10,559 nucleotides of DNA from Parafilimonas sp. (GCA_025927795.1 JAICKT010000141.1:1-10559); one strand, 5' to 3'. Counted from the stretch's first letter, positions 1 through 7,161 are shown. Numbers and translations: made by a program. The notes: generated by a model from the letters alone, not told the origin.

Positions 1-1980
1 GAACTCAAAATTCAAAACTCAAAACTGCAAACTGTTTTATGGGGCATTAGCGCAACCATTGGAAATTTAGAAGAAGCCAAACAAGTTTTGCTTAGCTCAT
101 TGTCGAAATTTAAAGAAACCATTTCGAATAATAGCTCCCCTCTCCACGAATGGAGAGGGGTTGGGGATGATGGCGTGATTGTAAAAGCAAAAATGGATAA
201 GCGTATTGAAGTGCTTTCCATCATTCCCGACGAAATTGAAAAATATCCGTGGGCTGGTCATCTTGGAATTAAGCTCGCCGAAAAAATTGTTCCTATCATC
301 GAGCAAAGCAATACAACACTTGTGTTCATCAACACAAGAAGTATGAGTGAGCTTTGGTATCAAACACTATTAACTATTGCACCGCAGTTTGCTGGTGCTA
401 TTGCATTGCATCACGGCAGTATTGAACATGAATTAAGAACCTGGGTTGAAGAAGCACTTCATGCACAAAAATTAAAAGCGGTTGTATGCACAGCAAGTTT
501 AGATTTAGGTGTTGATTTTCGTCCTGTTGATACAGTTATACAGGTTGGCTCGCCAAAAGGTGTTTCGCGTTTTTTGCAACGGGCGGGGAGAAGTGGTCAT
601 AAACCCGGCGATATAAGCAAAGTTTATTTTCTTCCAACACATTCATTGGAATTAGTCGAGGCTGCAGGATTAAAAAACGCTATCAATGAAAATGTGATTG
701 AGAGCCGTCAACCAATGTTATTATGTTTTGATGTGTTGATGCAATATTTATGCACGCTGGCAATTGGTGAAGGTTTTTATGAAGAACAGATTTATCACGA
801 AGTAAAAAATACTTTTTGCTACGCAGATATTACACATGATGAATGGAAAGAATTATTGCAGCAAATAACCGGCGGTGGCAGAGCACTTGAAAATTATGAT
901 GAATATAAAAAAGTAGAAGTTGATGAGCAAGGTTTATTCAGAATAAAAAATCGCCGTATTGCCATGCGGCATCGGATGCAAATCGGAACAATTGTAAGCG
1001 ACTTAATGATGAAAGTAAAAATGATGCATGGCGGTTATATCGGTATGATTGAAGAATGGTTTTTAAGCAGGCTTGAACCCGGCGATGCATTCACTTTTGC
1101 CGGAAGAAATTTAGAGCTGGTGATGATTAAAGAGATGACAGCGTATGTAAAACTTTCACCCAAAAGAAAATCCATTATTCCAAGCTGGATGGGTGCGCGT
1201 ATGAGTTTAACAGCAAATCTTGGAATGATTTTACGCCGCACATTTAATTCAGCCTTCACCTCAAATTTAATTGAATTAAAAGAACTAAGACCGTTGTTTG
1301 AGTTGCAAAAAAAATTATCGCATGTACCTTTAAGTGATGAATTATTAATTGAGCAAATTGAAGCGAAAGATGGATTTCATTTAGTGGTTTATCCTTTTGA
1401 AGGAAGGCAGATTCATGAAGCGATGAGTTCTATTCTTGCGTATCGTATCAGTCAAATTACACCAATTACTTTTTCAATTGCAATGAATGATTATGGTTTT
1501 GAATTATTAAGCGACCAGCCTGTACCTGTTGATGATACGAATGTGCGTGAATTATTTACTACTGATAATTTGATTACAGATATTCAGCGCAGCGTAAATT
1601 CTGTTGAAATGGCTGGAAGAAAATTTCGCGACATTGCAGTTATCGGCGGATTAATTTTTACAGGTTATCCCGGCGAACCCAAAAAAGCAAAACATTTGCA
1701 GGCTTCCGCATCATTATTATTTAAAGTTTTTAGCGAGTATGACCCAAACAATATTTTGTTACGACAAGCTTATCACGAAGTATTTGAGCAACAGATGGAA
1801 GAAGTGCGTTTAAGAACTGCACTTGAACGCATCAGCAATAATGATATCATTTTAAAATTCCCCGACAGGTTTACGCCACTTTCATTTCCGATTATTGTAG
1901 ACAGTTTAAGTCGCTATAATTTATCATCAGAAAAATTTGAAGACCGTGTAAGAAAAATGCAGAAGCAGTTGGAAGAATAA
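1..1980 (+). CDS. Ligase-associated Lhr-type DEXH-box DNA helicase, 5' truncated by window edge
   Basis: The frame is open from base 1 to the TAA at 1978-1980 (659 residues); the true start lies upstream. The Walker A and DExH motifs are therefore outside the window. The first visible motif is III, SATIGN (fragment residues 17-22). Then follow TLVFINTRS (106-114), SLDLGVDF (166-173) and motif VI QRAGRSGH (193-200), and a long Lhr-type C-terminal part with the DEAD/H-associated domain. From memory, the closest family is the DEXH helicase that travels with an ATP-dependent DNA ligase, a metallo-beta-lactamase-fold exonuclease and a phosphoesterase in bacterial DNA repair operons (about 810-830 residues). 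None of those partners is visible here; they may be upstream. Oddities: residues about 45-57 come from a perfect GC-rich palindrome absent from relatives as I recall them, and the first 11 codons are low-complexity. A TTG at 88 could be taken as a start, but motif III lies upstream of it in frame, so it is not the start. Confidence 0.93.
   Translation, partial: ELKIQNSKLQTVLWGISATIGNLEEAKQVLLSSLSKFKETISNNSSPLHEWRGVGDDGVIVKAKMDKRIEVLSIIPDEIEKYPWAGHLGIKLAEKIVPIIEQSNTTLVFINTRSMSELWYQTLLTIAPQFAGAIALHHGSIEHELRTWVEEALHAQKLKAVVCTASLDLGVDFRPVDTVIQVGSPKGVSRFLQRAGRSGHKPGDISKVYFLPTHSLELVEAAGLKNAINENVIESRQPMLLCFDVLMQYLCTLAIGEGFYEEQIYHEVKNTFCYADITHDEWKELLQQITGGGRALENYDEYKKVEVDEQGLFRIKNRRIAMRHRMQIGTIVSDLMMKVKMMHGGYIGMIEEWFLSRLEPGDAFTFAGRNLELVMIKEMTAYVKLSPKRKSIIPSWMGARMSLTANLGMILRRTFNSAFTSNLIELKELRPLFELQKKLSHVPLSDELLIEQIEAKDGFHLVVYPFEGRQIHEAMSSILAYRISQITPITFSIAMNDYGFELLSDQPVPVDDTNVRELFTTDNLITDIQRSVNSVEMAGRKFRDIAVIGGLIFTGYPGEPKKAKHLQASASLLFKVFSEYDPNNILLRQAYHEVFEQQMEEVRLRTALERISNNDIILKFPDRFTPLSFPIIVDSLSRYNLSSEKFEDRVRKMQKQLEE
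124..171 (+). repeat. GC-rich palindromic element inside the helicase reading frame
   Basis: Bases 137-146 and 151-160 form a perfect 10-bp inverted repeat (CCCCTCTCCA / TGGAGAGGGG) around a CGAA loop, followed by a G-rich tail TTGGGGATGA. It is strikingly GC-rich inside an AT-rich gene. It is read in frame as SSPLHEWRGVGDD, between helicase motif III and the conserved segment ending in YPWAGHLG. The look of the unit (pyrimidine arm, short loop, purine arm, then GGTTGGGG) matches dispersed palindromic repeats I recall from Bacteroidota genomes, usually between genes. The exact ends of the element are inferred; only the hairpin is certain. Confidence 0.7.
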
Positions 1981-2023
1981 TTATGGAATGTTTGTTTTAT
2001 TTCATCTCATTATAAAAACTCTT

Positions 2024-2542
2024 ATGAGTGAAATATTACCAAACGAACATCACAAAAAAGCAGGTGTTCGCAAAACTAAAAAAGCAAGTTTAAGAATTGA
2101 TCTTACGCCAATGGTTGATCTGGGGTTTTTATTGATTTCTTTTTTTGTATTTACAACCACATTGGCAAAATCAACTGGAATGAAACTCAATATTCCCGAT
2201 GATAGAAACATTATTGATTCATCAAAAGCTGAAGCAAGTAAAACTTTAAATGTTATTCTTGGCGCAAACAACAATATATATTATTATGAAGGAGGTAGTC
2301 TAAATCAAATAAAGAGTATTGGCAGTGAGGCATCAGGCTTGCGTGATATTATTAACCAAAAAAAAATAACGCTTCGAAATAAATATGGAAATGATTCATG
2401 TCTTATCGTTCTTATCAAACCAACGGAAAATGCAACTTATGAAAACATTATAAATTCACTTGATGAAATGCTAATTTGTTCTGTAAAAACTTATGTGCTT
2501 ATGGATGCTTCAGATAATGAAATAAGACGAATAAGAAATTAA
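2024..2542 (+). CDS. ExbD/TolR-family biopolymer transport protein
   Basis: The protein has 172 residues from the ATG at 2024. It has a short basic cytoplasmic N-terminus (residues 1-28), one transmembrane helix (about 29-48) and a periplasmic domain of about 120 residues. The helix begins LTPMVDLGFLL; D32 matches the single essential aspartate of ExbD and TolR that takes part in proton flow. The family works with an ExbB/TolQ-type proton channel to energize outer-membrane transport or envelope maintenance through TonB or TolA. No ExbB/TolQ or TonB gene is in the window, so the partner must be encoded elsewhere. An in-frame ATG at 1988 would add 12 mostly hydrophobic residues (MFVLFHLIIKTL) before the hydrophilic N-terminus. 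I prefer 2024 because MSEILPNEHH gives the usual short charged cytoplasmic tail. The gene begins 43 bases after the helicase stop and could be co-transcribed with it. The periplasmic domain is poorly conserved, so the specific system cannot be named. Confidence 0.85.
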   Translation: MSEILPNEHHKKAGVRKTKKASLRIDLTPMVDLGFLLISFFVFTTTLAKSTGMKLNIPDDRNIIDSSKAEASKTLNVILGANNNIYYYEGGSLNQIKSIGSEASGLRDIINQKKITLRNKYGNDSCLIVLIKPTENATYENIINSLDEMLICSVKTYVLMDASDNEIRRIRN

Positions 2543-2646
2543 TCCCGCTATTTTGACTTTTTATTTTATTCATTTATTTTGATTAAAACAAAACCACTGC
2601 AAGGATTGGATTAGGTGCATAATTCAAACTTTAGAGCGAACTATTA

Positions 2647-2678
2647 TTCGGATTTTTATCTTCATCTCCTTACCTTCG
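2647..2678 (+). promoter_or_regulatory. Candidate Bacteroidota-type promoter of atpD
   Basis: TACCTTCG at 2671-2678 matches the Bacteroidota -7 consensus TAnnTTTG except for one base. TTCG at 2647-2650 could be the -33 element (consensus TTTG), with a 20-base spacer. Transcription would start near 2685, giving a leader of about 20 bases before the atpD ATG. It lies 129 bases downstream of the exbD stop, which suggests atpDC has its own promoter. Each element has one mismatch, so this is a candidate only. Confidence 0.45.
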
Positions 2679-2706
2679 CGCCAATTTAAAAAAAGCATAA
2701 ATATTT

Positions 2707-4209
2707 ATGGCTAACATAGGTAAGGTAAAACAAATAATCGGCGCTGTGGTTGATGTATATTTTCCGGACAGCTCTCTGCCGGAAATTTACAATGCATTAG
2801 AATTAAAACGTCCGAACGGAGATAAACTGGTGCTTGAAGTAGAGCAACATCTTGGTGAAGATAGTGTGCGTTGTATTGCAATGGATGCCACGGAGGGTTT
2901 GGTGCGTGGTACCGAAGTAGTAGATACCGGGATTGCGATTGCGATGCCAACAGGTGAAGCTATTCATGGACGTTTATTTAATGTAACCGGAGATGCAATT
3001 GATGGCTTACCGCAGGTAAGCAAAGAAAATGGCAGACCTATTCATGCCATGCCACCCGCGTTTGAAAACCTGAGCACTGCCACTGAAGTTTTGCTTACCG
3101 GTATTAAAGTGATTGACCTGATTGAACCATATGCAAAAGGGGGAAAGATTGGTTTATTTGGTGGCGCAGGTGTGGGTAAAACGGTATTAATACAAGAGCT
3201 CATTAACAATATTGCAAAAGGTTATGGAGGATTATCTGTATTTGCCGGAGTCGGAGAGAGAACACGCGAAGGAAATGATCTGCTTCGTGAAATGATCGAA
3301 GCCGGAATTATGAAATATGGCGATAATTTCAAACACAGCATGGAAGAAGGTGGTTGGGATTTAAGTAAAGTTGATATGGAAGGCTTAAAAGATTCAAGAG
3401 CCACATTTGTTTTTGGTCAGATGAATGAGCCGCCGGGCGCACGTGCAAGAGTTGCATTAAGCGGTTTAACGATTGCAGAATATTTCCGTGATGGTGATGG
3501 CACAGGTAAAGGGAAAGATATTCTTTTCTTCGTTGATAACATCTTCCGTTTTACACAGGCAGGTTCAGAGGTATCAGCATTGTTAGGTCGTATGCCGTCT
3601 GCCGTAGGTTATCAGCCAACATTGGCCACAGAAATGGGTTTGATGCAGGAAAGAATTACTTCAACACGCAATGGTTCTATTACTTCTGTTCAGGCAGTTT
3701 ATGTACCTGCTGATGACTTAACAGACCCTGCACCTGCAACAACATTTGCACATCTTGATGCAACAACTGTATTAAGTCGTAAGATTGCTGACCTTGGTAT
3801 TTATCCTGCGGTTGATCCATTGGATTCAACTTCAAGAATTCTTACTCCAATTATTGTTGGCGAACAGCATTACAATACAGCAAATCGTGTAAAACTTATT
3901 TTACAGCGTTATAAAGAATTGCAGGATATCATCGCGATTCTTGGTATGGATGAATTAAGTGAAGAAGATAAATTAGTTGTATCAAGAGCAAGGCGTGTAC
4001 AGCGTTTCTTATCACAACCATTTCATGTAGCTGAGGCATTCACCGGTTTGAAAGGTGTGTTTGTAAGTATTGAAGATACTATTCGCGGGTTCAACATGAT
4101 TATGGATGGTGAAGTGGACGAATATCCTGAAGCAGCATTCAATCTTGTTGGTACTATTGAAGACGCTATTGAAAAAGGTAAAAAATTAATTGAACAGGCG
4201 AAAGGATAA
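2707..4209 (+). CDS. atpD: F1F0 ATP synthase subunit beta
   Basis: This is the catalytic beta subunit of the F1 sector, which makes ATP from ADP and phosphate at the cytoplasmic face of the membrane. Visible motifs: P-loop GGAGVGKT (residues 152-159), GERTREGND (183-191) with the catalytic glutamate at 184, PSAVGYQPTL (297-306), the ATPase alpha/beta signature PAVDPLDSTS (367-376) and an intact DELSEED (415-421). The protein has 500 residues against 460 in E. coli. Most of the difference is an insert at about residues 199-230, just before the conserved FGQMNEPPG, plus a smaller Gly/Lys-rich insert near 262-269 before DILFFVDN. I recall the larger insert as typical of Bacteroidota beta subunits, so it is not a defect. 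The ATG at 2707 gives the usual N-terminus (MANIGKVKQIIGAVVDV). It is followed by atpC after 86 bases. The other F1 and F0 genes are not in the window; a separate atpDC pair is common in this phylum. Confidence 0.99.
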   Translation: MANIGKVKQIIGAVVDVYFPDSSLPEIYNALELKRPNGDKLVLEVEQHLGEDSVRCIAMDATEGLVRGTEVVDTGIAIAMPTGEAIHGRLFNVTGDAIDGLPQVSKENGRPIHAMPPAFENLSTATEVLLTGIKVIDLIEPYAKGGKIGLFGGAGVGKTVLIQELINNIAKGYGGLSVFAGVGERTREGNDLLREMIEAGIMKYGDNFKHSMEEGGWDLSKVDMEGLKDSRATFVFGQMNEPPGARARVALSGLTIAEYFRDGDGTGKGKDILFFVDNIFRFTQAGSEVSALLGRMPSAVGYQPTLATEMGLMQERITSTRNGSITSVQAVYVPADDLTDPAPATTFAHLDATTVLSRKIADLGIYPAVDPLDSTSRILTPIIVGEQHYNTANRVKLILQRYKELQDIIAILGMDELSEEDKLVVSRARRVQRFLSQPFHVAEAFTGLKGVFVSIEDTIRGFNMIMDGEVDEYPEAAFNLVGTIEDAIEKGKKLIEQAKG

Positions 4210-4295
4210 TTTGAGAATTTGAAGATTCACTAATTTAAAAATTAGCTATCCTCTAAATTTATTTTCAAATCTTCACATTCACAATTTTTTAAATT
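4210..4295 (+). repeat. AT-rich inverted repeat in the atpD-atpC spacer
   Basis: The spacer holds two nested inverted repeats. The inner one at 4230-4245 pairs CTAATTT with AAATTAG across two bases (or six pairs around TAAA). The outer arms at 4212-4225 and 4262-4275 (TGAGAATTTGAAGA against TTTTCAAATCTTCA) pair at about 11 of 14 positions. The GAAGATTTGAA-like wording resembles low-complexity intergenic repeats seen in Bacteroidota. No U-run follows, so it does not look like an intrinsic terminator. It could fold in the mRNA between the two cistrons; any role is unproven. Confidence 0.4.
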
Positions 4296-4547
4296 ATGAC
4301 ACTTGAAATATTAACACCGGAAACAAAATTATACAGCGGAGATGTATATGGTATTCAGTTGCCGGGAATTGCTGGTTCTTTTGAAGTGCTTGATAAACAT
4401 GCGCCGTTGGTTGCAGCTTTAGGCAAAGGCAATATTAAAGTACTGAAAACGAAAACCGATGTTACAAATTATATCATTCAAAGCGGTTTTGTTGAGGTGC
4501 TGAATAATAAAACAATTGTTTTGGTAGAAGGTGCAAGTGAAAAATAA
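4296..4547 (+). CDS. atpC: F1F0 ATP synthase subunit epsilon, short single-domain form
   Basis: This is the epsilon subunit of the central rotor stalk; it docks on gamma and the c-ring. The 83 residues cover only the N-terminal beta-sandwich: TLEILTPETKLYSGDV, then PGIAGSFEVLDKHAPLVAALGKG, and a terminal strand region ending VEGASEK. The E. coli protein has about 139 residues; the C-terminal helical hairpin, which can extend into the catalytic hexamer and inhibit ATP hydrolysis, is absent. There is no sign of a frameshift, and an intrinsic terminator follows directly, so the short form looks native. Short epsilon subunits are usual in Bacteroidota. It lies 86 bases downstream of atpD and probably shares its transcript. 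No Shine-Dalgarno sequence is visible, as expected in this phylum. Confidence 0.95.
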   Translation: MTLEILTPETKLYSGDVYGIQLPGIAGSFEVLDKHAPLVAALGKGNIKVLKTKTDVTNYIIQSGFVEVLNNKTIVLVEGASEK

Positions 4548-4565
4548 ATTTCGATAAGATTTTTT

Positions 4566-4594
4566 AAGAGCTCTCAAATTTTGAGGGCTTTTTT
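4566..4594 (+). terminator. Intrinsic terminator after atpC
   Basis: A 9-bp stem, AGCTCTCAA (4569-4577) with TTGAGGGCT (4581-4589), contains one G-T wobble and a 3-base loop. It can be extended by A-T and wobble pairs at its base and runs into T4590-T4594. It begins about 20 bases after the atpC stop and closes the atpDC unit. Confidence 0.85.
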
Positions 4595-4735
4595 ATTGTA
4601 AGCCATTTATACTTTTAAACTTCACGAAATATAATTTTAATTCCAGTTATAATTTTTTAGGTTTTAGAGTCTTTAGAAAAAACCATATTTGTTTAAGTTG
4701 TTTATTGAAGTTTTTAAAACTATACAAATCTCATA

Positions 4736-6556
4736 ATGAAAAATTTAAAACTGCTGCTTGCCTTAATCTTTCAGTCAATCCTGTTAAATGCCTTTTCACA
4801 AACTCAAACAAATATGTTTCGCGGAACAGCATTACATACATCAGCTGTTACATCAAACAATAAATTAATTTTTGGCGAAAAGGCATGGATGTTTAATGCA
4901 GATGCACCCATTCGCGCTACAACGGTTTGCAATAACACAACAATTTTCTTTGGCAGCAGTAAAGGAATTTTTTATGCGCTTGATAAAAATAATGGCGTAA
5001 TAAAATGGCAATATAATACCGGTTATGCAATAGAATCTTCTGCAGCTTTATTTAATGGTAATGTTTTTTTGAGCGATAATAAACAAACATTATATGCATT
5101 AAATGCAACAACCGGAAAGCTTGTTTGGAAATTTGATTTTGGAATTAATCTGAATTACGATTGGGGATTCGATTATTATTATTCATCACCAACAATTGCT
5201 GATGGTAAAATTTTAATTGGTGCGAAAGATGGATTTGTTTACAACATCAATGCATCAAACGGGAAAATTATATGGAAATTTAAAACAGATGGCATTGTTC
5301 GCAGCACACCTGCAGTTGAAAATAATGATGTTTATTTCGGCGATGTTGAAGGCATTTTGTATAAAGTTGATTTTAATAGCGGCAAAGAAATATGGCGTTT
5401 TAAAACAACTGGCAACGGTTTAAAAAATGAAGATTTTGGTTTTGATAGAAGGGCAATTATTTCATCACCAGTCATTGCACAAAACAAAATATTAGTTGGT
5501 TGCAGAGATGGATTTTTATATGCAGTAAATAAAGAATCAGGAAAAGAAAGTTGGAATATGGATCACCATGTATCATGGGTTATTTCTTCCGTTGCTGTAA
5601 AAGATTCCATTGTTGTTACAGGAACCTCTGACGGAAGATTTATACAAGCGATCAATCTTAATACAGGCAAAGAAATATGGAAATTTAAAACGGTTTCTAT
5701 AGTTTGGTCATCACCAATAATTTTTAATAATGATGTTTATATCGGCAGCCAGGAAGGAATTTTATATTGTCTCGATTTGCACACCGGAAAAAAAATAACA
5801 TCGTTTCAGGCTAACGGAAAAATTTTTTCATCGCCAGTTGTTAGCGATACACTTTTATATTTTGGAACAGACAAAGGTTTAATGTATGCATTAAAGTCTT
5901 CAAAAAATATCTTTCCATCAAGCGATTTTAAAAAATATGTTTTCTGGCAAAATGTTGCTGATCCGTATTTTCATTATGGTAATAGCGAAAAAATAAAAAT
6001 TTATTTAAACGCGCATGGATATGAAACAGCAGATACTTCATCACTAATAAATATTTTAAACAAAACGGATTCAGCTGCACATTCTGTAATTGTTTTTGCT
6101 AACAATTATTTTTCAAAAAAAATTACCAACGGAAATGAACATTCTTTACTAAGAAATTACTTGCAAGCTGGCGGACGCATTGTTGTATTAGGTATCAATC
6201 CTGCGATATATGAATTTGATTCTGCAGGCAATCTTATCAATTATAAATTTTCATTGGCAGATAGTTTATTGAACATTCATTACGGACCAAATGATTTACG
6301 TTCAATGGGTGGTATTCAACCTGCATTTGCAACGGAAGAAGGAAAGCATTGGGGCGTTGAAAATTCTTTTACGGCCTTTCTTCCCATTAATGAAAAACAA
6401 ATTGATGTAGCGTTGGGTAAAGATGAAAATGGCAAAATTGTTTCGTGGGTAAAAAGATATAATGCAAATAATAATTCAGGGTTTATTCAAATTTGGATTG
6501 ATCCTGATTTTGTTGATGACATGAGTTCAATTATAAATGTTGCAGAACATTTATAA
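4736..6556 (+). CDS. Exported PQQ-like beta-propeller protein with C-terminal amidotransferase-like domain
   Basis: The protein has 606 residues. An N-terminal signal peptide (MKNLKLLLALIFQSILLNAFSQ) probably cleaves near residue 21, so the protein acts in the periplasm or outside; no lipobox cysteine is seen. Residues about 30-392 hold roughly eight PQQ/quinoprotein-like propeller repeats of the form YALD-x-x-x-GKxxWKF. The tryptophan positions fall near 51, 91, 131, 180, 220, 273 and 316; in the last repeat (GKKITSF, about 351-357) the tryptophan is lost. Such propellers resemble BamB and quinoprotein dehydrogenases, but I see no evidence of PQQ binding or dehydrogenase activity. Residues about 400-606 form a separate domain: a beta-strand VIVFANNYF, a helix LLRNYLQAGG and a strand RIVVLGINP suggest a class I glutamine-amidotransferase/ThuA-like Rossmann fold, without an obvious nucleophilic cysteine. 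It is preceded by a terminator and a 141-base AT-rich gap and is followed by a thioesterase 75 bases on. The function is unknown; a binding or scaffold role in the envelope is plausible. Confidence 0.82.
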   Translation: MKNLKLLLALIFQSILLNAFSQTQTNMFRGTALHTSAVTSNNKLIFGEKAWMFNADAPIRATTVCNNTTIFFGSSKGIFYALDKNNGVIKWQYNTGYAIESSAALFNGNVFLSDNKQTLYALNATTGKLVWKFDFGINLNYDWGFDYYYSSPTIADGKILIGAKDGFVYNINASNGKIIWKFKTDGIVRSTPAVENNDVYFGDVEGILYKVDFNSGKEIWRFKTTGNGLKNEDFGFDRRAIISSPVIAQNKILVGCRDGFLYAVNKESGKESWNMDHHVSWVISSVAVKDSIVVTGTSDGRFIQAINLNTGKEIWKFKTVSIVWSSPIIFNNDVYIGSQEGILYCLDLHTGKKITSFQANGKIFSSPVVSDTLLYFGTDKGLMYALKSSKNIFPSSDFKKYVFWQNVADPYFHYGNSEKIKIYLNAHGYETADTSSLINILNKTDSAAHSVIVFANNYFSKKITNGNEHSLLRNYLQAGGRIVVLGINPAIYEFDSAGNLINYKFSLADSLLNIHYGPNDLRSMGGIQPAFATEEGKHWGVENSFTAFLPINEKQIDVALGKDENGKIVSWVKRYNANNNSGFIQIWIDPDFVDDMSSIINVAEHL

Positions 6557-6631
6557 GATTAATCTTGTTTGTTTACATAAATTCATTCAATCTTAAAGCC
6601 ATTATAAAACTGCTCTCGCTAACTTGCAATA

Positions 6632-7123
6632 ATGACGACAATTCCAAACGTTTGGGAAAGTAAAAGCCTTATTCGATTTCCCGATTGTGATCCATTTAAT
6701 CATTTAAATAATGCCCGGTATCTTGATTATTTTATTAATGCACGCGAAGACCAGGCTATGAAATATTTAAATTTCAATATTTACGGTTATGCCGCGGAAA
6801 AAGGTTTAAGCTGGGTAGTTAGCAAAAACCAGATTGTTTATATTAAACCTGCTTTTCTTATGGAAACTGTTGTAATAGATTCAACTATTTTAGAATTAAG
6901 AGAAAAAGATTTATTGGTAGAAATGAGAATGTGGAATGAAAAAAAAGATAAATTAAAAAGCATTTTGTGGAGCAATTTCGCTCACGTTAATCTTAAAACA
7001 CAAAAGCCGGAAACACATTCACAAGAGCTCATGGAAATTTTTAAACCATTTGAAAATAAACTTTCACCTCCTGTAAACTTTGATGAACGTGTTGAAAATT
7101 TAAGAAACGCTTCAAGGATTTAA
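6632..7123 (+). CDS. Hotdog-fold acyl-CoA thioesterase (4HBT family)
   Basis: The protein has 163 residues and no signal peptide, so it is cytoplasmic. It is predicted to hydrolyse an acyl-CoA thioester to the free acid and CoA. The N-terminal motif FPDCDPFNHLNNARYLDYF (residues 16-34) is the 4-hydroxybenzoyl-CoA thioesterase-like active-site signature; D20 lines up with the catalytic aspartate of that family, followed by the helix that packs in the hotdog. SWVVSKNQIVYIKPAF and the later strands complete a single hotdog domain of ordinary length; the family usually works as a dimer or tetramer. The substrate cannot be read from the sequence. It starts 75 bases after the propeller gene and ends 38 bases from the converging glucosidase, so it is either alone or co-transcribed with the propeller gene. 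The closely related acyl-ACP thioesterases share the fold and cannot be excluded. Confidence 0.88.
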   Translation: MTTIPNVWESKSLIRFPDCDPFNHLNNARYLDYFINAREDQAMKYLNFNIYGYAAEKGLSWVVSKNQIVYIKPAFLMETVVIDSTILELREKDLLVEMRMWNEKKDKLKSILWSNFAHVNLKTQKPETHSQELMEIFKPFENKLSPPVNFDERVENLRNASRI

Positions 7124-7161
7124 TTTCGCACACTTGTCTGCAATAAATATTTTTTATTTAA

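Noticed and set aside
137..160. Hairpin as an intrinsic terminator
   Set aside because: It lies within a coding region, is followed by a G-rich tail and not a T-run, and the reading frame continues through it for 600 residues.
88..1980. Helicase starting at the TTG at 88
   Set aside because: The frame is open to base 1 and encodes the conserved motif III SATIGN at 49-66, so the gene begins before the window.
1988..2023. Upstream ATG of the ExbD-like gene
   Set aside because: It would add 12 mostly hydrophobic residues before a hydrophilic tail, giving an unlikely double hydrophobic start; the ATG at 2024 fits the family better. It is not fully excluded.
4684..4691. CATATTTG as a -7 promoter element for the propeller gene
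   Set aside because: It has one mismatch to TAnnTTTG and no TTTG at the proper distance upstream; in such AT-rich sequence this is easily chance.
5217..5423. Small open frame overlapping the propeller gene in another frame
   Set aside because: It lies entirely inside propeller repeats and has no features of its own.
6620..6627. TAACTTGC as a promoter of the thioesterase gene
   Set aside because: It has two mismatches to the consensus, no -33 element, and lies only 4 bases from the ATG.
7144..7160. TAAATA-T5-TATTTA as a bidirectional terminator between the convergent genes
   Set aside because: The stem is only six A-T pairs, too weak to support as a terminator, although termination must occur near here.
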